A DNA stretch of 64,000 bases from Portunus trituberculatus (taxonomy: Eukaryota; Arthropoda; Malacostraca; Decapoda; Portunidae), in assembly GCF_017591435.1 (NCBI RefSeq), contig NC_059286.1:8357682-8421681 (forward strand). Direction: 5' to 3'. A program made the position numbers and the translations under genes. Below, piece after piece: positions 52,159 through 64,000 of this stretch; the stretch's first letter is position 1; each line of letters starts with the position of its first letter. The notes beneath the pieces are model-generated. The model was not told the origin of the DNA, ran no database searches, and was given only the letters and a program-made list of their open reading frames with translations.

Positions 52159-52576
52159 TTTTGGCTTTGCTCCCTGGGCCTCATCAACATATTTTTGAAT
52201 TTGGTAATTTATTCCTTACCGGTCTATCCATTTTTCCTTACTTTTCCTGGGAACATGTGGGTGTGTGGTCACTGGGGGCCAGGCCTGGTAGTTACGTGTG
52301 TGGTTGGATGCGTTGGCGGCTGCTATGGCTGGCCTTTGTAGGTTCCCGCTCTGTCGTTTGGAGTGTGGAGGTTCTCCCACCTCCGATCACTCCCATGTAC
52401 ACGCCACCAGGCTACGTTCATTCTGTACACTCGTTCACTCGCTCTGGTCGCCCCTCAATAGCAATAACTATTCTCACTCAAGCACATTGCTTAGCGTGTG
52501 GAGTGTTATTTAGATGCCGTTCATGCGCAGGAGGCACGTCCGTTCTCCACGGAGCGCAGAGTGTTCTCCACGGAGC

Positions 52577-52645
<69 letters not shown>
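52577..52645. repeat. (GT)n between LINE-E and LINE-A copy 6
   Basis: 69 bp of GT; tail of the family A element and 5' flank of LINE-E. Confidence 0.92.
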
Positions 52646-52649
<4 letters not shown>

Positions 52650-55600
52650 TTACCTAATTGTATTTACCTAATTGTAACATACGGGAAAAGAGCTATGCTC
52701 GTGTTGTCCCGTCTCCATATCTATTAATGTCCAGCTTTTTCTTAAAATCATGAATATTCCTTGCGTTGACCACTTCCACGTCTAAACTATTCCATGCTTC
52801 CACCCTTCTATGAGGAAGCTATATTTTTCACATCTCTCCTATAAGTGGCCATTTTAGTTTTTCCCATGCCCTCTCGACATTCTTTCATTCCACATACACA
52901 GATCTTCCCTATCCATTTTTCCATGCCAATCATCACTCTGTATATTGCTATCAGGTCTCCCTTTCTCTTCTGTTTTCCAGGGTCGGAAGTTGCATTCTTT
53001 TCAGTCTGTCTTCATAAGTCAAATCTCTTAAGTCAGGCACCATTTTGTTGCAGCCCTCTGTACTTTCTCTAGTTTCCTTATGTGTTTCTTTAAGTTCGGA
53101 GCCCACTGTATTGTTGCATATTCAAGCCTCGGTCTTATCATTGCAGTAATTATTTTCTTCATCATTTCTTCATCTAAATATACGAACGCCACTCTTATGT
53201 TCCTCAATAAGTTCAATACTTCTCCAATTATTTTGTTTATATGTCTCTCTGGCGATAGGTCATTGGTAATTGTCACCCCAAGGTCTTTTCTTCATGACTG
53301 GTTTTATGTCTTCATTTCCTATCTTGTACATACTCCTGATTCTTCTTTCACTCTTGCCAAACTCTATTTTCTTGCATTTTGTCGTGTTGAACTCCATTTG
53401 CCATGTACAGCTCCATTTCCATATTCTGTCCAAGTCTTCCTGGAGTAGTTCGCAATCTTTGTCACATCTCACTTTTCTTAACAATTTTGCATCGTCTGCA
53501 AATAGGCTCACATAACTGGACACCCCATCCACCATGTCATTTATGTAGACCGCGAACATTACTGGTGCCAACACTGATCCCTGTGGAACTCCACTCTCCA
53601 CCAAGCCCCATTCTGATGGTCTGTCCTTAATTATTGTTCTCATTTCTCTTCCTACCAAAAGTCTTCCATCCATTTTAGTAAACTGCCATGCACTCCTCCT
53701 ACCATTTCAAGTTTCCAGATCAGTCTCCGGTGTGGTACCTTATCAAAGGCCTTTTTTAAATCCAGATATATTCCATCAGCCCAACCATCTCTTTCCTGTA
53801 TTACATCTATCACCCTCGAATAGTAACATATCAGGTTTGTCGTGCATGAACGCCCTTTTCTAAAACCAAATTGACACTCACAAAGTATGTCATTTTCTCC
53901 AAGAAGTCTGTCCATCTATTCTTCACCACCCTCTCACACATCTTAGCTACCACACTTGTAAGTGACACTGGTCTATAGTTCAATGGGTCTCTCTTGTTAC
54001 CTGATTTATAGATTGGGACAATGTTAGCTCTTTTCCAGTCTTGGGGCACTACACCTTCCCTTAATGAGGCATCAATTACTTCACAAACTTTTTCTGCCAG
54101 TTGCTCCTGCATTCTCTTAAAATCCATCCTGATACCCCATCAGGTCCCACAGCTTTTCTCACTTCTAAACTCCCCATCATATTCTTGATCTCCTCCACAG
54201 TTACTTGAAACTCCTTCATAATCCCTTTCTGTTCCATTACCAGTGGTTTGTCAAAAGCAGTCTCCTTTGTGAATACCTTCCGAAAGCATCCATTCATAGC
54301 CTCTGCCATTTCCTGGGATCTTCACTGCATACTCCATTTACTTCTAAACTTTCAATACTTTCTCTATTTTTGATGTTGTTGTTCACATGTCTGTAAAAAG
54401 CCTTGGTTGGTCTTTACATTTATCAATTATATCCTTTTCTTGTTTCTTTCTTTCTTCTCTTCTAATCAACACATATTCATTTCTTGCTCTTTTGTAACTT
54501 TCCACTGCTTAATCCGTCTTTTCCTTCTCCACCTCTTCCATGCATCCTCTTTTCTTGTTCTAGCCTTTTCACATCTATCGTTAAACCAGTCCTGCTTTCC
54601 AACTTCTCTATGTTGTCTTATTGGTACAAATTTTTCTCACCTTCTTTGTATATTTTATAAATTCCTTCCACTTTTCATTTGCTCCCTTAGCACTCTTGAA
54701 TTTCATCCAATTTGTCTCTTGAAAGAATTTCTTTAGGTTTCCAAAATCTGTCTTGGCATAATTCCATCTTCCCACTTTATATTCTTCATTTCTTCTAGAT
54801 TTCTCTTCATCTATCACCTTGAACTCCAAAACTGCATGATCACTCTCCTCAATGACCATTGGCTCTGTACTAAAGACCAAGTCCAGTCTTGACGATGCTC
54901 CCTCTCCTCCAAACCTAGTATCTTCTTTGACCCACTGAGTTAACACATTTTCCATTGCCAGTGTCAATAGTGTATTTCCCCATGTTGTCTCTGATCCTTC
55001 CATTGACCAGTCCTCCCAACACACCTCTTTACAATTAAAATCTCCCATCATTATAGTTCGTTCACAGCCACCCAACATTTCTTCCAGACATGTTCCTGTA
55101 TCACTTATCATTTCTTCATATTCCTGTACTGACCATGCATTTGTCTTAGGTGGTACGTACACCACTATGTAGTGCCTCTTTTTCCTTCATTAGTTTCTGC
55201 TCTGATCTTTAGCACTTCTGCCTTTCCCATACCTTCTTTCACTTGATCCACCTTTATATCTTTTTAACCAGCAACATCACTCCTCCTCCCATCTTACCTA
55301 CTCTATTTCTTTTCCAAACATTATATTTCCTTCTCCAACCATCATCAGGTCTTCTCCCTCTCTCAGTTTTGTTTCAGTAAGACCCACAATATCTGGGTTC
55401 TTGTCCCTCAAGTAATCGTTGAGTTCTAAAATCCCGATATCACTCCATTTATGTTGGAATACATTACATTCCGCTCATACGTAAGTTTCTTTAGTCCTTT
55501 CTTGCTGTACTTTTCTGGGTTATGAACCACTTCCTCAGTCTCATATCCAAGATTCTCCAGAAAAACTCTTTCTTCTCCTCTTCTGTCCTCTCTTCATTTT

Positions 55601-56632
55601 TTTCAAAGCCTCCTTTCTCAACTCATTTAACATTTCTCTTTCCTTTTCACCGAGATCTCTTCTCAACCAAATCTTCCTTGTTGTTTCCTGCTGGGCTAGC
55701 CTCCATGACTTCTCCACCAATTCATCTACATCCTTTTGTGACTTAAGTTTGATTCTTATTGGCCTCATACCTTCTCCTGTGAACTTTCCAATTCTATGGA
55801 AGTCCTCTATTTCTTGTACTAGGTCTTTTCCTCCTCCTGCACCACATTAATGATATTATTTATCACCTTTTTATGTTTTCTCTCTCTCCATTTTACTCGG
55901 TGTCTTATCCTCCTCCACACCAAATATCACCACACATCTCTTTTTGTCTACAGTTTCCCTCACCAATGTCTCATTTGACTTAATAACCTTCACCACTTTC
56001 TCAGCAATCTTCTCTTCTATGATCTGTTGATCTATAATTTCAGCAAGGCCCAAAGTTTTCTCCCAGACTCTTTGATTTCCTTTTCCAGACTTGCAACTTT
56101 GTAATTTACCTCCTTTCTTTCCACTTCCTGACTTTTTCCATTCAGCCTGCTTCTCCATCACTTTTCCTAGAGATTCTCCACATTTTCGCAATTCACTTTA
56201 ATTAGCTTAACTTCCTCTTTCAGTACTTCATTTTCCTTCTTCATATCGGCACATTCTTTCATTACATTGTCATAACTCGTTTCCAGGCCCCATACTTTTC
56301 AAACAGTTTTCAATTTTACCTTCCAACTCCAGAATTTTCTTCACATAAACGCTCTTCTCCATTATTCCTTGAAATCCTGTGAAGTCTGATTCATCTTTCG
56401 AGTTCACGGCCGCCATGTTGCGCAGATGTAAACAAACCAGCTGATGGCTCAAACGCAGGCTACAGTTTATATTCACCTTCCCTGGACATTATTTTGCTAA
56501 TCAACAGTTAACATGACTATATGGAGACGGGACAAACATTACGAGCTCCTTTCCCACCTTGGTTACTCTTAGGCAATGGTAACTGTAGAATTAGAGATGA
56601 TTGCTCTGGAGCTCAGCGACCACATCCGCCCT
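52646..56632 (-). mobile_element. LINE-A copy 6, near full length
   Basis: Same layout as copy 4: 3' end with two AATTAGGTAAATAC units at 52646; RT 53260-54309; APE 54608-55165 (GDFNCKEV, with the PLAK codons before SDHAV removed by a 27-bp deletion at 54848); ORF1 55541-56460 with start MAAVNSKDESDF; 5' UTR to about 56632. Unlike copy 4 it keeps the segment before the RT (VFTKETAFDKPLVMEQKGIM). Confidence 0.87.
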
Positions 56633-56775
56633 CGTTCTCATTTCTCTTCCTACCAAAAGTCTTCCATCCATTTTGTGTGTGTGTGTGTGTAACTGTAGAA
56701 TTAGAGATGATTGCTCTGTCCGCCATCGACGTGTGTGTGTGTGTGTGTGTGCATTTATCTAGTTGTCCTCTATTA
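56633..56775. repeat. Patchwork of LINE-A snippets and (GT)n
   Basis: 56634-56674 repeats a 40-bp ORF2 piece of family A (CTTCCTACCAAAAGTCTTCC, also at 53648); then (GT)8; 56690-56718 repeats the 5'-UTR piece AACTGTAGAATTAGAGATGA already at 56580; then (GT)10 and ATTTATCTAGTTGTC, the 3' end of another LINE. Confidence 0.75.
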
Positions 56776-57061
56776 TTCATTGTGTATCTCAGAAGTATCT
56801 CATGAATCTTCTTCCCTTGCTCTCACACTCCTAACATGCCTCATTACAAAATGAAATCTCCAATTTTCAAAGGCTACACAGATCATGAGCTGGGTTCTCA
56901 GGAGTGCTTCTTCTGTCAATGATATAGAAATCTTGTCATTCTGTTACTTGACCCATGAAATCATCCTTAAAATCTGTCACACAAACTAGTGCCCTCTGAA
57001 TGTACAGGAGGTGCAATGCACGAGTGTTTCAGAACAGTATGTGATTCCTTTCTGTTTGCAG
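56776..57061. other. M13 intron 5, 3' end
   Basis: Unique-looking intron sequence with a weak fold-back-repeat relic (TTTTCAAAGGCTACACAGAT, TGATATAGAAATCTTGTCAT). It ends in CTTTCTGTTTGCAG. Confidence 0.5.
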
Positions 57062-57214
57062 GGAAGTGGGGATGGACTGGAGGCAAGACTGGTCAGAATG
57101 AAGGATGCTGTGGTTCGGCTGCAACTCATGAACGACCTGAATGATGAGAATGCAAAGACACTGTTGCATCAAACTATAAGCAACACAAAGCAGTTCTTGA
57201 CAGAGCTTTCTGAA
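57062..57214 (+). CDS. M13 peptidase exon 6
   Basis: 51 codons: GSGDGLEARLVRMKDAVVRL, QLMNDLNDENAKTLLHQTIS, NTKQFLTELSE. Amphipathic helical stretch of the M13 N-domain. Acceptor TTTGCAG, donor GAA|GTGAGT, phase 0 both sides, compatible with exon 5 (ends KCV) and exon 7. Membership is inferred from phase, strand and order, since this part of M13 is poorly conserved. Confidence 0.7.
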
Positions 57215-57349
57215 GTGAGTACTAAAGAAACGGGTTATAATGTAGTGTAGCCAAATGTTAAGCCACAGTATTCAGGTCAGCAGTAACAGCAGCAGATTCA
57301 GGCTTGATAAACTAAGGCTTAGTAAAAGACAGGAAGAAATCAATCATGC

Positions 57350-57396
57350 TGGTGGTGGTGGTGGTGGTGGTGGATGTGATGGTGGTGGTGGTGGTG
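57350..57396. repeat. (GGT)n trinucleotide repeat
   Basis: Degenerate GGT repeat in the short intron 6. Confidence 0.85.
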
Positions 57397-57429
57397 GCAT
57401 CAGTTATCACCTCTCTTCCTTCTCTACAG

Positions 57430-57516
57430 AAGCTGCCCAATGTACCAGACCTCATCTTAGACCTTGCTAACAGAGACTTTTGTTCCACTGATTTTGTCAC
57501 TGATATTGAAGACACG
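57430..57516 (+). CDS. M13 peptidase exon 7
   Basis: 29 codons: KLPNVPDLILDLANRDFCST then DFVTDIEDT. Acceptor CTTCTCTACAG, donor ACG|GTAAGT, phase 0. Likely the helix before the INW motif of exon 8. Confidence 0.68.
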
Positions 57517-59015
<1,499 letters not shown>

Positions 59016-59029
59016 GTTCCACTTTGCAG

Positions 59030-59154
59030 CCTATCAACTGGAAGAAAGTGCTCATGAAATTCCTCAACATCAGTGATACAAACATTGATTCGTACGAAAT
59101 TTCAAGATACTGCGGCTTGGATAACATAATTAAGGTGCTGTATGAGCATAGCAG
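59030..59154 (+). CDS. M13 peptidase exon 8 (last in window)
   Basis: Reads PINWKKVLMKFLNISDTNID, SYEISRYCGLDNIIKVLYEH, then S and a split Arg. (I)-W---F-N...--Y----I--L matches the M13 segment INW--F-N, followed by a strand and helix. The acceptor ACTTTGCAG at 59021-59029 is the only nearby AG giving an open phase-0 frame. Donor AG|GTGAGT. The catalytic zinc-binding exons must lie beyond 64000. Confidence 0.78.
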
Positions 59155-59256
59155 GTGAGTGTCTGGATCTGTTCATGATGTTCCCTTGCCACACACACAC
59201 TCCACTCTGAAACACTCTGGCTCCATTGTGACATACCACTGACTCATTGACTAACC

Positions 59257-59280
59257 CCACACACACACACACACACACAC
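59257..59280. repeat. (AC)n, 5' junction of LINE-A copy 7
   Basis: AC run directly followed by the truncated LINE body. Confidence 0.9.
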
Positions 59281-61072
59281 GATATAATTGATAAATGTAA
59301 AGACCAACCAAGGCTTTTTTACAGACATGTGAACAACAACATCAAAAATAGAGAAAGTATTGAAAGTTTAGAAGTAAATGGAGTATGCAGTGAAGATCCC
59401 AGGGAAATGGCAGAGGTTATGAATGGATGCTTTCGGAAGGTATTCACAAAGGAGACTGCTTTTGACAAACCACTGGTAATGGAACAGAAAGGGATTATGA
59501 AGGAGTTTCAAGTAACTGTGGAGGAGATCAAGAACATGATGGGGAGTTTAGAAGTGAGAAAAGCTGTGGGACCTGATGGGGTATCAGGATGGATTTTAAG
59601 AGAATGCAGGAGCAACTGGCAGAAAAAGTTTGTGAAGTAATTGATGCCTCATTAAGGGAAGGTGTAGTGCCCCAAGACTGGAAAAGAGCTAACATTGTCC
59701 CAATCTATAAATCAGGTAACAAGAGAGACCCATTGAACTATAGACCAGTGTCACTTACAAGTGTGGTAGCTAAGATGTGTGAGAGGGTGGTGAAGAATAG
59801 ATGGACAGACTTCTTGGAGAAAAATGACATACTTTGTGAGTGTCAATTTGGTTTTAGAAAAGGCGTTCATGCACGACAAACCTGATATGTTACTATTCGA
59901 GGGTGATAGATGTAATACAGGAAAGAGATGGTTGGGCTGATGGAATATATCTGGATTTAAAAAAGGCCTTTGATAAGGTACCACACCGGAGACTGATCTA
60001 GAAACTTGAAATGGTAGGAGGAGTGCATGGCAGTTTACTAAAATGGATGGAAGACTTTTGGTAGGAAGAGAAATGAGAACAATAATTAAGGACAGACCAT
60101 CAGAATGGGGATTGGTGGAGAGTGGAGTTCCACAGGGATCAGTGTTGGCACCAGTAATGTTTGCGGTCTACATAAATGACATGGTGGATGGGGTGTCCAG
60201 TTATGTGAGCCTATTTGCAGACGATGCAAAATTGTTAAGAAAAGTGAGATGTGACAAAGATTGCGAACTACTCCAGGAAGACTTGGACAGAATATGGAAA
60301 TGGAGCTGTACATGGCAAATGGAGTTCAACACGACAAAATGCAAGAAAATAGAGTTTGGCAAGAGTGAAAGAAGAATCAGGAGTATGTACAAGATAGGAA
60401 ATGAAGACATAAAACCAGTCATGAAGAAAAAGACCTTGGGGTGACAATTACCAATGACCTATCGCCAGAGAGACATATAAACAAAATAATTGGAGAAGTA
60501 TTGAACTTATTGAGGAACATAAGAGTGGCGTTCGTATATTTAGATGAAGAAATGATGAAGAAAATAATTACTGCAATGATAAGACCGAGGCTTGAATATG
60601 CAACAATACAGTGGGCTCCGAACTTAAAGAAACACATAAGGAAACTAGAGAAAGTACAGAGGGCTGCAACAAAATGGTGCCTGACTTAAGAGATTTGACT
60701 TATGAAGACAGACTGAAAAGAATGCAACTTCCGACCCTGGAAAACAGAAGAGAAAGGGAGACCTGATAGCAATATACAGAGTGATGATTGGCATGGAAAA
60801 AATGGATAGGGAAGATCTGTGTATGTGGAATGAAAGAATGTCGAGAGGGCATGGGAAAAAACTAAAATGGCCACTTATAGGAGAGATGTGAAAAATATAG
60901 CTTCCCTCATAGAAGGGTGGAAGCATGGAATAGTTTAGACGTGGAAGTGGTCAACGCAAGGAATATTCATGATTTTAAGAAAAAGCTGGACATTAATAGA
61001 TATGGAGACGGGACAACACGAGCATAGCTCTTTTCCCGTATGTTACAATTAGGTAAATACAATTAGGTAAAT
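59281..61072 (+). mobile_element. LINE-A copy 7, 5'-truncated
   Basis: Starts GATATAATTGATAAATGTAA (equivalent to about base 834 of copy 1). RT pieces at 59329-59640, 59589-59885, 60043-60444 and 60441-60689. It shares the GAATGCAGGAGCAACTGG one-base deletion with copies 1 and 6 and the TTTTGGTAGG shift with all copies; TCTAGAAACTTG near 59997 is a private stop. Two AATTAGGTAAATAC units, then (AC)n. Confidence 0.87.
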
Positions 61073-61075
61073 ACA

Positions 61076-61130
<55 letters not shown>
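61073..61130. repeat. (AC)n tail of LINE-A copy 7 and junction to LINE-D stub
   Basis: AC run with one AT interruption. Confidence 0.9.
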
Positions 61131-61132
<2 letters not shown>

Positions 61133-61287
61133 TGTGACATGGAACAGTTTAAATGAAGAAGTAGTGTCTGCAACAAGTGTGCATACTTTTAAAGTAAGAT
61201 TGGATAAGTGTAGATATGGAGACGGGGCCACACGAGCATAAAGCCCAGGCCCTGTAAAACTACAACTAGGTAAATACAGACACACAC
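61131..61287 (+). mobile_element. LINE-D 3' stub
   Basis: About 150 bp: TGGAACAGTTTAAATGAAGA (W-SL module), GGAGACGGGGCCACACGAGC, AAGCCCAGGCCCTGTAAAAC, CAACTAGGTAAATAC, then a short AC-rich tail. Confidence 0.85.
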
Positions 61288-61310
61288 TTCACAGACACAG
61301 ACGAGACGCG

Positions 61311-62035
61311 GGCTAAGAACCGAAAATGAAGAACTAAAAGTGCAAATGGCGAACTATAAGAAATTGATGGAAGAAGGACTCGGTAAAGCCAAGAAAGAAA
61401 AAGAAAAGCTAAAAGATCTAGTTAAGAAAGAAGAAGAAAGAGTACAAGACATGATTAAAAAAGAAGTACAAGCATGGAGAATCCAAGATAAGAAAGACAA
61501 GGAATCATTTCAAGAAGTATTTCAAGAACAGTTAAAAGAAAGAGATGAAAATATGACAAGCAAAATGATAGGAGTCCTCAAGAAAAAAGAAAATTTAGTA
61601 AGAGAAATTGCGGAAAAAAGAAGTGTAATTATTTTTGGACTGAAAGAAAAAATGTTAAATATAGACCAAGAAGGAAAAGACGAAATGAAATCAGTAAAAG
61701 ACCTACTAAAACATCTGAATGACGAGGATAGACAGAACTTAGAAGAGGAAGTAGAAGAAATCCATAGAATGGGACCATATCAAGAAGGAACAGTGAGACC
61801 AATTAAGATATTACTAAAATCACAAGCAGCAGCAGAAGAAGTACTATATAGAAAAACGAAACTCAGAGAAACAGAAGGTTGCAAAGATATATATATAAAG
61901 AAAAATAGAAACGAGGAGGAAAGGAAGAGACACAATGAACTGGTGGCAGAAGCAAGAGAAAAAAATAATGAAAGGTCAGAGGAGGAGAAGAAGGCATTTT
62001 TTTGGAGAATTATAGGAGACAGGATAAGGAAATGA
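61311..62035 (+). CDS. LINE-D ORF1 protein (N-terminally truncated)
   Basis: The open frame starts at LRTENEELKVQMANYKKLME without its ATG; the first internal Met is at 61340. Coiled coil (KKEKEKLKDLVKKEEERVQD), then KRSVIIFGLKEKMLNIDQEG, VEEIHRMGPYQEGTVRPIKI, LLKSQAAAEEVLYRKTKLRE, FFWRIIGDRIRK. Clear homologue of LINE-E ORF1 in the same order. The usual N-terminal ~100 residues are missing because of 5' truncation at the (AC)-rich junction. Confidence 0.8.
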
Positions 62036-62083
62036 TATATAAAAGAGATAGAAGAGAAAAGAATGGAGCAAGTTTAACTAAAA

Positions 62084-62602
62084 ATGATAAGAACAAGATT
62101 AAAAATGATGTATACAAACATAGATGGGATTTTATCTAGTAAATTAGAATTAAGAGATTACATAAAGAAAGAAGAACCAGATATTGTATGCCTGGTGGAA
62201 ACAAAGTTAAATGAGGCAATAAAAATAGACATAGATAAAAGGTATAATATATGGAGGAGAGACAGAGTGGGTAAAGGAGGAGGAGGAATCATGATGATGT
62301 TAAGGAAGGAGATAGTGGTAAATCAAGTGGAGTTTGGGGAAGGAAAATCAGAAATACTGTATGTTAAGATGCATATTAACAAAAAGGAATTAACAATCAT
62401 TGGAACATATGTGCCACCAAAAACAAACTCATGGACTAACCAAGAATATAGAGACATGATAGATGACACAATAAGGAGTCTTACAAGAATCATTAAGGAA
62501 AGGAGAAAAGTGATATTGATAGGAGATTTCAACTGTAAGGAGGTAGACTGGGAAAATTATGAAAGTGGTATGGGGGAAGATGCCTGGGAGATAGATTCCT
62601 GA
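62084..62602 (+). pseudogene. LINE-D APE endonuclease
   Basis: 172 codons: MMYTNIDGILSSKLELRDYI (Asn block), IVCLVETKLNEAIKID (catalytic Glu), YNIWRRDRVGKGGGGIMMM, TYVPPKTNSW, VILIGDFNCKEVDWENYESG. A shift at about 62580 moves the SDHVILEMD block into the next frame (62608-62877). Nicks target DNA to prime reverse transcription; the best-preserved endonuclease of the window. Confidence 0.85.
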
Positions 62603-63311
62603 ACCTAATGATAGATAATTTGATGGTCCAAAGAGTAAAGGAAAACACAAGATTCAGAGGAAACGATGAACCGGCAAGATTAGACCTAGTTTTTACAAGG
62701 GATATACCAATTAACGATGATATAAGATACAAGTGCCCATTGGGAAAGAGTGACCATGTAATATTAGAGATGGATATAGAAGAAGGAAAGGAAGATAGAG
62801 ATGAATCATACAAAGGAGACCGATTAAATTACAGAAAGGCTGATATTGAGAATCTCAAGAACTATTTTAAAACGTAAACTGGGAGGAGATGGAAAACTCA
62901 TTAACGGTTCAAGAGAAATATAACTTATTTTTGGAAATATACAAAACTGGGGTCAGGGAATATGTTCCGAAATATAGACCTAAAGAAGAAGGAAAGAAAG
63001 ATTGGTTTAATGCAAGATGTGCTAGGGCAAAGGAGAAACGAGATGGAGCATGGAAAAGGTGGAGAAGAAACAGAAATCCAGAAAATAAGGAAAACTTCAA
63101 AACAGCAAGAAATGAATATGCTAAGGTGAGAAAGGAAGAAGAAAAAACTATGAAAAGGACATTGTCGAAAAATGTAAAGAACAACCAAAATTGTTCTACA
63201 GATTCATAAATGGAAAAATAAGACAAAAAGAAACAATAGAAAGGTTAAAAGGAGAAAACGGAATGGTGGAAGACCCAAAAAGTATGGCAGAACTGTTAAA
63301 TAGTAAATTTC

Positions 63312-63830
63312 ATGAGGTCTTTACTGAGGAATCCAAATTTGAAAGACCACAGGGTAATAGAGACTGTCTATATGAAAGAGATTAAAGTAACCAAGCTTGA
63401 AATAAAAAAGTTGATGATGGAATTGGATGAGGAAAAGGCAATGGGACCGGATGAAGTCTCAGGCAGAATACTGAAAGAATGTAGGGAAGAACTAGCAAGT
63501 CCAATATACAACATCATAAAATGCTCAATAGAAAATGGAACAGTGCCAGTAGAGTGGAAAAGAGCTGAGGTGGTTCCCATATATAAGAGCGGAAGGAAGG
63601 AAGAACCTTTAAATTACAGGCCGGTATCACTAACTAGTGTAATATGCAAGATGTGTGAAAAAGTAATAAAGAAGCAATGGATCGAGTTTCTTGAAGACAA
63701 CAAAATATTATCAAATAGCCAATTTGGTTTTAGAAAAGGTCGGTCATGTGTGACAAATTTATTGAGTTTCTACTCTAGAATAGTTGATAAAGTACAAGAG
63801 AGAGAGGATGGGTTGACTGTATTTATTTAG
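63312..63830 (+). pseudogene. LINE-D RT fingers and early palm
   Basis: Reads KEIKVTKLEIKKLMMELDEE, KAMGPDEVSGRILKECREEL, WKRAEVVPIYKSGRKEEPLN, YRPVSLTSVICKMCEKVIKK, GFRKGRSCVTNLLSFYSRIV. It stops at the one-base shift before the first catalytic aspartate block. Nearly the same protein as 47783-48250. Confidence 0.85.
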
Positions 63831-64000
63831 ATCTAAAAAAGGCTTTTGATAAAGTGCCACATGAAAGATTACTATGGAAGTTAGAGGAGAAGGGTGGCTT
63901 AAAAGGAAGCACATTGAGATGGATGAAGAATTACTTAAGGGGGAGAGAAATAAGGACGATAGTTAAAGATATGAAGTCCAAGTGGAGAACAGTAGACAGC

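Larger units (their letters stand above)
48335..52576 (-). mobile_element. LINE-E, near full length (4.2 kb)
   Basis: The most complete element of the train. 3' end at 48335 with two CAACTAGGTGAATACA units; ORF2 C-terminus 48382-49005; palm FADDAKLCR at about 49200; RT 49229-49776; APE 50212-51274 (VMYTNIDGILSS, VCLTETKL, KSDHVVMEM); an intact ORF1 at 51184-52158; and a GC-richer 5' UTR of ~420 bp ending in (AC)n. ORF2 is broken by single-base shifts. Related to family D at the protein level. Confidence 0.87.
61288..64000 (+). mobile_element. LINE-D copy 3, 5'-truncated in ORF1 and cut by window end
   Basis: Contains most of ORF1, the APE endonuclease and the RT as far as the palm (LKGSTLRWMKNYLRG, REIRTIVKDMKSKWR at the edge). 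It matches LINE-D copies 1 and 2 closely over the RT and adds the ORF1 and APE they lack. The RT frame shifts at 63828 (GATGGGTTGACTG, one G short), before DLKKAFDKVPHERLLWKLEE. Confidence 0.87.

Overview
The window is eukaryotic nuclear DNA, most likely from a decapod crustacean or a similarly repeat-rich arthropod. The evidence is split genes with GT-AG introns, very long (GA)n, (AC)n, (AT)n and (AAT)n microsatellites every 1-2 kb, many 5'-truncated non-LTR retrotransposons, tRNA-derived SINEs and MITEs. The taxon is inferred; nothing in the sequence names the species.

Two host genes are supported. (1) Bases 1-11055, minus strand: eight exons of a peroxisomal acyl-CoA oxidase of the ACOX3 (pristanoyl-CoA oxidase) type. 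They splice in frame from the N-terminus to the start of the C-terminal domain, and the gene runs off the left edge. (2) Bases 36367-59154, plus strand: eight exons of a membrane-anchored M13 (neprilysin/ECE-like) metallopeptidase with an unusual Thr/Pro- and Asn-Ile-Thr-rich repeat stalk. Only the N-terminal half of the ectodomain is present; the zinc-binding catalytic part lies to the right of the window.

Almost everything else is mobile DNA. Between the genes lie: an I/Nimb-like non-LTR element with gag zinc knuckles, APE, RT and RNase H (about 15.8-22.0 kb, minus); a DNA transposon with about 450-bp inverted repeats that encodes a XPG/FEN1-like (PIN) nuclease half and a Cys8 zinc cluster, Academ-like (22.1-25.8 kb, plus); a hAT-type MITE; several copies of a TTAA-flanked piggyBac-type MITE; a fold-back repeat; and minisatellites.

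The most striking structure is a group of CR1/L2-like non-LTR families (called here A, B, C, D, E, G) and two tRNA-Val-derived SINE families (A, B). Nearly all end in, and have their 5' ends abutting, (AC)n/(GT)n microsatellite. They are stacked head to tail in the same orientation: 152-5103 (plus, in an ACOX3 intron), 31489-35930 (minus), 41533-56775 (minus, a 15-kb train filling one intron of the M13 gene) and 59257-64000 (plus). The parsimonious reading is that each new copy lands in the (AC)n tail of an earlier one and brings its own (AC)n landing pad. ACOX3 also shows repeated tandem duplication of exon edges into neighbouring introns.
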